The translations under genes and the position numbers were made by a program. Shown here piece after piece: positions 13,868-16,507 of a stretch of DNA of 16,507 bases. A model generated the notes under the pieces. That model was not told the DNA's origin. It made no database searches and saw nothing but the letters and a program-made list of their open reading frames with translations. The DNA lies in the NCBI GenBank assembly GCA_023254555.1, contig JALRLI010000019.1, forward strand, positions 1 through 16,507, written 5' to 3'. How positions within the stretch are numbered: the first letter of the stretch is position 1; each line of letters begins with the position of its first letter. The DNA comes from Microbacteriaceae bacterium. GTDB lineage: Bacteria > Actinomycetota > Actinomycetes > Actinomycetales > Microbacteriaceae.

Positions 13868-13894
13868 AAAATACCTGATCAGAGGCTATTTTTA
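13866..13894. terminator. Bidirectional terminator between trxA and parB
   Basis: AAAAATACCT (13867-13876) pairs with AGG-C-TATTTTT (13883-13893) with one bulged C, giving an A-tract/stem/U-tract arrangement that works on both strands. It overlaps both stop codons (TAA ending at 13867 for trxA; TAA at 13894-13892 for parB). The GC part of the stem is short, so termination strength is uncertain. Confidence 0.5.
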
Positions 13895-14935
13895 TTGGCC
13901 ACCGAATCCTGGGTCGCCTAATTCCGCAAGGATGCGATTCATGTCTTGAACCGTCGCGAATTCAATAACAATCTGGCCTTTCTTAGCGCCAAGATTCACA
14001 CGAACCCGGGTGTCTAGTCGATCACCAAGGCGCTCAGCGATTTCGTTGAGTTGGCCCTGACGTCCGCCAGCCTTTGCAGCTGGTTTCTTCGACTTGGGGG
14101 TTTGAGATGCCACGGCTTCCGCGGCGCGCACCGAGAGCTCTTCGTTGATGATTTTGTCTGCGAGTGAACTCATCGCCTGTTGATCGGGTTGCAATGACAA
14201 GATCGCTCGCGCATGCCCTGCGCTCAATACCCCAGCAGCCACTTTCTGCTGAACGGATGTTGGGAGCTGTAGCAATCGCAAGGTATTGCTCACCTGTGGC
14301 CTCGAACGACCGATTTTTTGAGCCAGTTGCTCTTGGGTGATACCGAAATCAGCTAAGAGCTGTTGGTACGCAGAGGCCTCTTCGAGTGGATTGAGCTGAG
14401 CGCGATGAAGGTTCTCGAGTAGCGCATCCCGCAACATGTCTTCATCAGCGGTCGATCGAACAATCGCGGGTATCGACGCAAGCCCGGCTCTTTTACTCGC
14501 CCGCAGACGACGCTCACCCATGATGAGTTCGAACCTGGGTTCACCGGGTGCGGGTTGAGGTTCGATTTCTCGGACCACAATCGGCTGAAGCACGCCGAAT
14601 TCCCGAACGCTGTGTTCCAGCTCCGCAAGTGCCGCCTCATCGAATTCAGTTCTTGGCTGAACTCGGTTCGGAACAATGTCTAGTGGATTCAGCTGCGTGA
14701 GTTTCGCCCCAGGCACAGCGACAAGCTCAACCTGCTCTGCATGATTGGTGCGTAGAGTTGTGTCGCTCGTGATTTCGTCGCTTGCAGACCCTGGTGCAGC
14801 ATTTGCGCCCTCCGTCCCAGCGGTATTGCCGCCTGCTGGGAAAAACACGTCTACTGGGCGATCTGCCCCCTCCGGAGCCTGTGGAATCAGTGCTCCAATG
14901 CCTCTACCGAGCCCAGTGCGCTTCTTGTTCGTCAT
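13892..14935 (-). CDS. parB: Chromosome-partitioning protein ParB
   Basis: ParB binds parS, loads as a CTP-dependent sliding clamp around the origin region, and is moved by ParA. The 347 residues contain the conserved N-terminal KRTGLGRGIGALIP start, a low-complexity linker (about 20-75), the ParB/Srx CTP-binding domain (PNRVQPRTEFDEAALAEL, then LIMGERRLRASKRAGL with the GERR motif near 138), the parS-reading helix-turn-helix (GITQEQLAQKIGRSRPQVSNTLRLLQLP, near 200-225), and a C-terminal dimerisation segment (GDRLDTRVRVNLGAKKGQIVIEF). The ATG at 14935 overlaps the parA stop as ATGA, so the pair is translationally coupled. Two parS sites are present in this window. It is convergent with trxA. 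Confidence 0.97.
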   Translation of the reverse strand: MTNKKRTGLGRGIGALIPQAPEGADRPVDVFFPAGGNTAGTEGANAAPGSASDEITSDTTLRTNHAEQVELVAVPGAKLTQLNPLDIVPNRVQPRTEFDEAALAELEHSVREFGVLQPIVVREIEPQPAPGEPRFELIMGERRLRASKRAGLASIPAIVRSTADEDMLRDALLENLHRAQLNPLEEASAYQQLLADFGITQEQLAQKIGRSRPQVSNTLRLLQLPTSVQQKVAAGVLSAGHARAILSLQPDQQAMSSLADKIINEELSVRAAEAVASQTPKSKKPAAKAGGRQGQLNEIAERLGDRLDTRVRVNLGAKKGQIVIEFATVQDMNRILAELGDPGFGGQ

Positions 14936-15828
14936 TTCGCGCCTCCCGGATTCGGTGCCCCACGTCTCGCAATCTCTGCAGCTGCCTCACGATATGCCAA
15001 CGCGCCGATCGACCCCTCGTCGTATTCGATAACTGTTTGCCCGTAACTCGGTGCCTCAGATACCCGCACCGATCTTGGAATTACCGTCGAAAGAACGATA
15101 TTCGGAAAATGCTCCCGAACCTCAGCTGCAACCTCATTGGCGAGATTGGTTCGCGAATCAAACATGGTCAAGAGAATGGTCGAAACCCGAAGGTTCGGAT
15201 TCAGGTGCTTTTCAATCAGCTCAATGTTCTTGAGGAGTTGGCTCAGCCCTTCCAGCGCGTAATATTCGCACTGAATTGGAATAGCCACTTCGTTAGCTGC
15301 GACAAAGGCGTTAATCGTCAATAGCCCAAGCGAAGGTGGACAATCAATAAACACGTAGTGAAATGGTTCGCTTTGTGCCGCGAGAAACTCATCCAACGCT
15401 GTTTTCAGACGCTGCTCTCGAGCGACGAGAGAAACGAGTTCAATCTCAGCGCCCGCCAGATTGATAGTGGACGGCACACAGAACAAATTCTCGTGATCAG
15501 AGCTCTTCTGAACGACCGCAGCCATCTTCTCTTCGCCAATCAGCACCTCGTAAATGCTCTTTACTGACGATGGATGCTCGACTCCAAGCGCAGTCGACGC
15601 GTTTCCTTGGGGGTCAAGGTCAATGACCAGTACCTTCGCTCCCCCGCGTGCGAGCGCTGCTGCGAGGTTAACCGTCGAGGTTGTTTTACCAACTCCGCCT
15701 TTTTGGTTTGAGAGCGTAAAAATTCGAGTCTCGGGCGGCAATGGCGCGGGATTCTCAGAAAGCTCTTGCCGGCGACGTATTTTGTCGAGCAGGTGATCTG
15801 CGAGTGGCGCACTTCCAGTTTCAGACAT
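14932..15828 (-). CDS. parA: Chromosome-partitioning ATPase ParA
   Basis: ParA dimerises with ATP on the nucleoid and is released by ParB, which pulls or positions the replicated origins. The 298 residues carry the deviant Walker A KGGVGKTT at 43-50 after a 35-residue N-terminal extension, the switch DLDPQGNASTALG, the FIDCPPSLGLLTINAF Walker B region, and IPIQCEYYALEGLSQL. The extension (DKIRRRQEL) is common in actinobacterial ParA. ATG at 15828 has AGGA 3-4 nt upstream, a close but acceptable ribosome site. It lies 69 nt after rsmG in the same direction, with a perfect parS in the gap, and overlaps parB by 4 nt. Confidence 0.97.
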   Translation of the reverse strand: MSETGSAPLADHLLDKIRRRQELSENPAPLPPETRIFTLSNQKGGVGKTTSTVNLAAALARGGAKVLVIDLDPQGNASTALGVEHPSSVKSIYEVLIGEEKMAAVVQKSSDHENLFCVPSTINLAGAEIELVSLVAREQRLKTALDEFLAAQSEPFHYVFIDCPPSLGLLTINAFVAANEVAIPIQCEYYALEGLSQLLKNIELIEKHLNPNLRVSTILLTMFDSRTNLANEVAAEVREHFPNIVLSTVIPRSVRVSEAPSYGQTVIEYDEGSIGALAYREAAAEIARRGAPNPGGAK

Positions 15829-15860
15829 GGTTCCTAGTTTGGCTTCCGAGGTTCGGACTA

Positions 15861-15876
15861 TGTTTCACGTGAAACA
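15861..15876. promoter_or_regulatory. Perfect parS site upstream of parA
   Basis: TGTTTCACGTGAAACA is the full 16-bp palindromic parS consensus. It lies in the 69-nt gap between rsmG and parA, 33 nt before the parA start, so ParB bound here could also repress parAB in addition to nucleating the partition complex. Identity of the site is clear; the regulatory effect is inferred. Confidence 0.95.
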
Positions 15877-15897
15877 TTTCAGACTAATCCGGTGAGC

Positions 15898-16507
15898 TCA
15901 CGCCTTACCTACTGTAGCCCGAAACACGCGGGTCTGTTCAACCAATCCAGATTCACCAAGTACAAGAACCTCAGGTTGGCTGAGCCGAAGCTTTGTGATG
16001 ATTTTTTCGGCGTTCTGCATTTCCTCAGCCACTCGTTCTCCCTTCATGAAAACGAGTTGACCATTCGGATTTACTAATGGAACACTCATCGGAATAAGTT
16101 TTTTCAAAGCGCTCACCGCGCGCGCGGTCACTGTGTCAAAGGTTTCGTGGCCCTGGATATCCTCAGCGCGAGCTCTTCGCACGGAGACATTCTCCAAACC
16201 GAGTCTGTCAACCTGTTCGTTCAGCCACTGCACTCGACGATCCATTGGCTCAATCAGGGTGCAGTGGATGTCTGGCCTCAGAATCGCAATCACCAGACCC
16301 GGTAATCCTGCACCTGAGCCAATGTCAGCTAAGGAGCCCTTCTTCAGCAAAGGGGCAACCAGCGCGCAATTCAACACGTGTCGGGTCCAGATTCGCGCGG
16401 CTTCTAAGGGGCCGATAAGGCCTAATTCCTCACCACGGGTCGCTAGGTCTTGGGTGAACTTCCGGAGTGTGTGGATGTGTTCGCCCGCGAGTTCGGCAGC
16501 TACTGCC
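15898..16507 (-). CDS. rsmG: 16S rRNA (guanine-527 N7) methyltransferase, 5' end beyond window
   Basis: RsmG (GidB) uses S-adenosylmethionine to methylate G527 of 16S rRNA, in the decoding-site region; its loss gives low-level streptomycin resistance in many bacteria. The frame is open from the right edge to the TGA at 15898-15900, with about 203 residues visible. N-terminal part: RGEELGLIGPLEAARIWTRH then VLNCALVAPLL. SAM-binding loop: LADIGSGAGLPGLVIAILRP. Further motifs: LIEPMDRRVQWL, DTVTARAVSAL, FMKGE. An internal GTG at 16377 would give 159 residues, but the family-typical sequence continues upstream, so the true start lies outside the window. The gene precedes parA-parB, as in most actinobacteria beside oriC. 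Confidence 0.94.
   Translation of the reverse strand, partial: AVAAELAGEHIHTLRKFTQDLATRGEELGLIGPLEAARIWTRHVLNCALVAPLLKKGSLADIGSGAGLPGLVIAILRPDIHCTLIEPMDRRVQWLNEQVDRLGLENVSVRRARAEDIQGHETFDTVTARAVSALKKLIPMSVPLVNPNGQLVFMKGERVAEEMQNAEKIITKLRLSQPEVLVLGESGLVEQTRVFRATVGKA

Noticed and set aside
14782..15324. Plus-strand 180-codon open frame across the parB/parA junction
   Set aside because: Antisense to two certain genes, rich in Cys, Arg and Ser, no domain and no promoter.
1..16507. Mobile elements, CRISPR arrays, tRNA genes, defence or secondary-metabolite systems
   Set aside because: No transposase or integrase motif, no regularly spaced repeats and no tRNA-like T-loop/acceptor pairing was seen; all long frames belong to housekeeping or actinobacterial core families.

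Overview
The window looks like a core chromosomal segment of an actinobacterium, most likely a member of the Microbacteriaceae, from a freshwater-planktonic type of lineage with a small genome. Three things suggest this. The base composition is moderate by eye, not GC-rich. The gene content is actinobacterial (mycothiol genes mshA/ino1/mshB, a DUF6049-type protein, the rpsF-ssb-rpsR-rplI-dnaB block, and the trxB-trxA / parB-parA-rsmG block). Genes are packed with ATGA/GTGA overlaps and very short spacers. The family assignment is an inference from protein similarity recalled from memory. No database was searched.

Layout, left to right. (1) 1-1478, plus strand: the last codons of an unidentified gene, then purB (purine biosynthesis), overlapping by 4 nt. 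(2) 1501-3660, minus strand: dnaB (replicative helicase), followed by two small overlapping membrane-protein genes. (3) 3661-4108: the only long non-coding stretch. It carries a cluster of DnaA-box sequences, an orphan intrinsic-terminator-like hairpin, and the terminator of the ribosomal-protein operon. (4) 4109-5739, minus strand: rpsF-ssb-rpsR-rplI, preceded by a structured leader that resembles the S6:S18 autoregulatory element. (5) 5900-9038: mshA (plus strand), tail to tail with ino1 and an mshB-type deacetylase (minus strand). Together they supply inositol phosphate, the glycosyl transfer and the deacetylation of mycothiol synthesis. (6) 9035-10471, minus strand: the CCA-adding tRNA nucleotidyltransferase, divergent from (7) 10525-13867, plus strand: a large exported DUF6049-type protein, thioredoxin reductase and thioredoxin. 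(8) 13892-16507, minus strand: parB, parA and rsmG (5' end cut by the window edge). In actinobacteria this last set lies just beside oriC/dnaA, which is therefore expected beyond the right edge.

How it fits together: the window combines replication initiation and segregation (dnaB, ssb, parAB, DnaA boxes, two parS sites), translation (S6, S18, L9, CCA-adding enzyme, RsmG) and thiol redox control (mycothiol, thioredoxin). Compared with the Mycobacterium tuberculosis arrangement, several genes usually found here are absent: a NUDIX gene, mviN/murJ, sigM and its anti-sigma gene, cwlM, ponA and a PadR-type regulator. This suggests compaction.

No mobile element, CRISPR array, tRNA, rRNA or unfamiliar defence-type system is visible. 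The most interesting signals are non-coding: the DnaA-box cluster upstream of dnaB, a perfect parS buried inside the mshB-like coding sequence, the rpsF leader with an anti-Shine-Dalgarno sequence, and three genes with a TANNNT box exactly 6 nt before the start codon, the signature of leaderless mRNAs.
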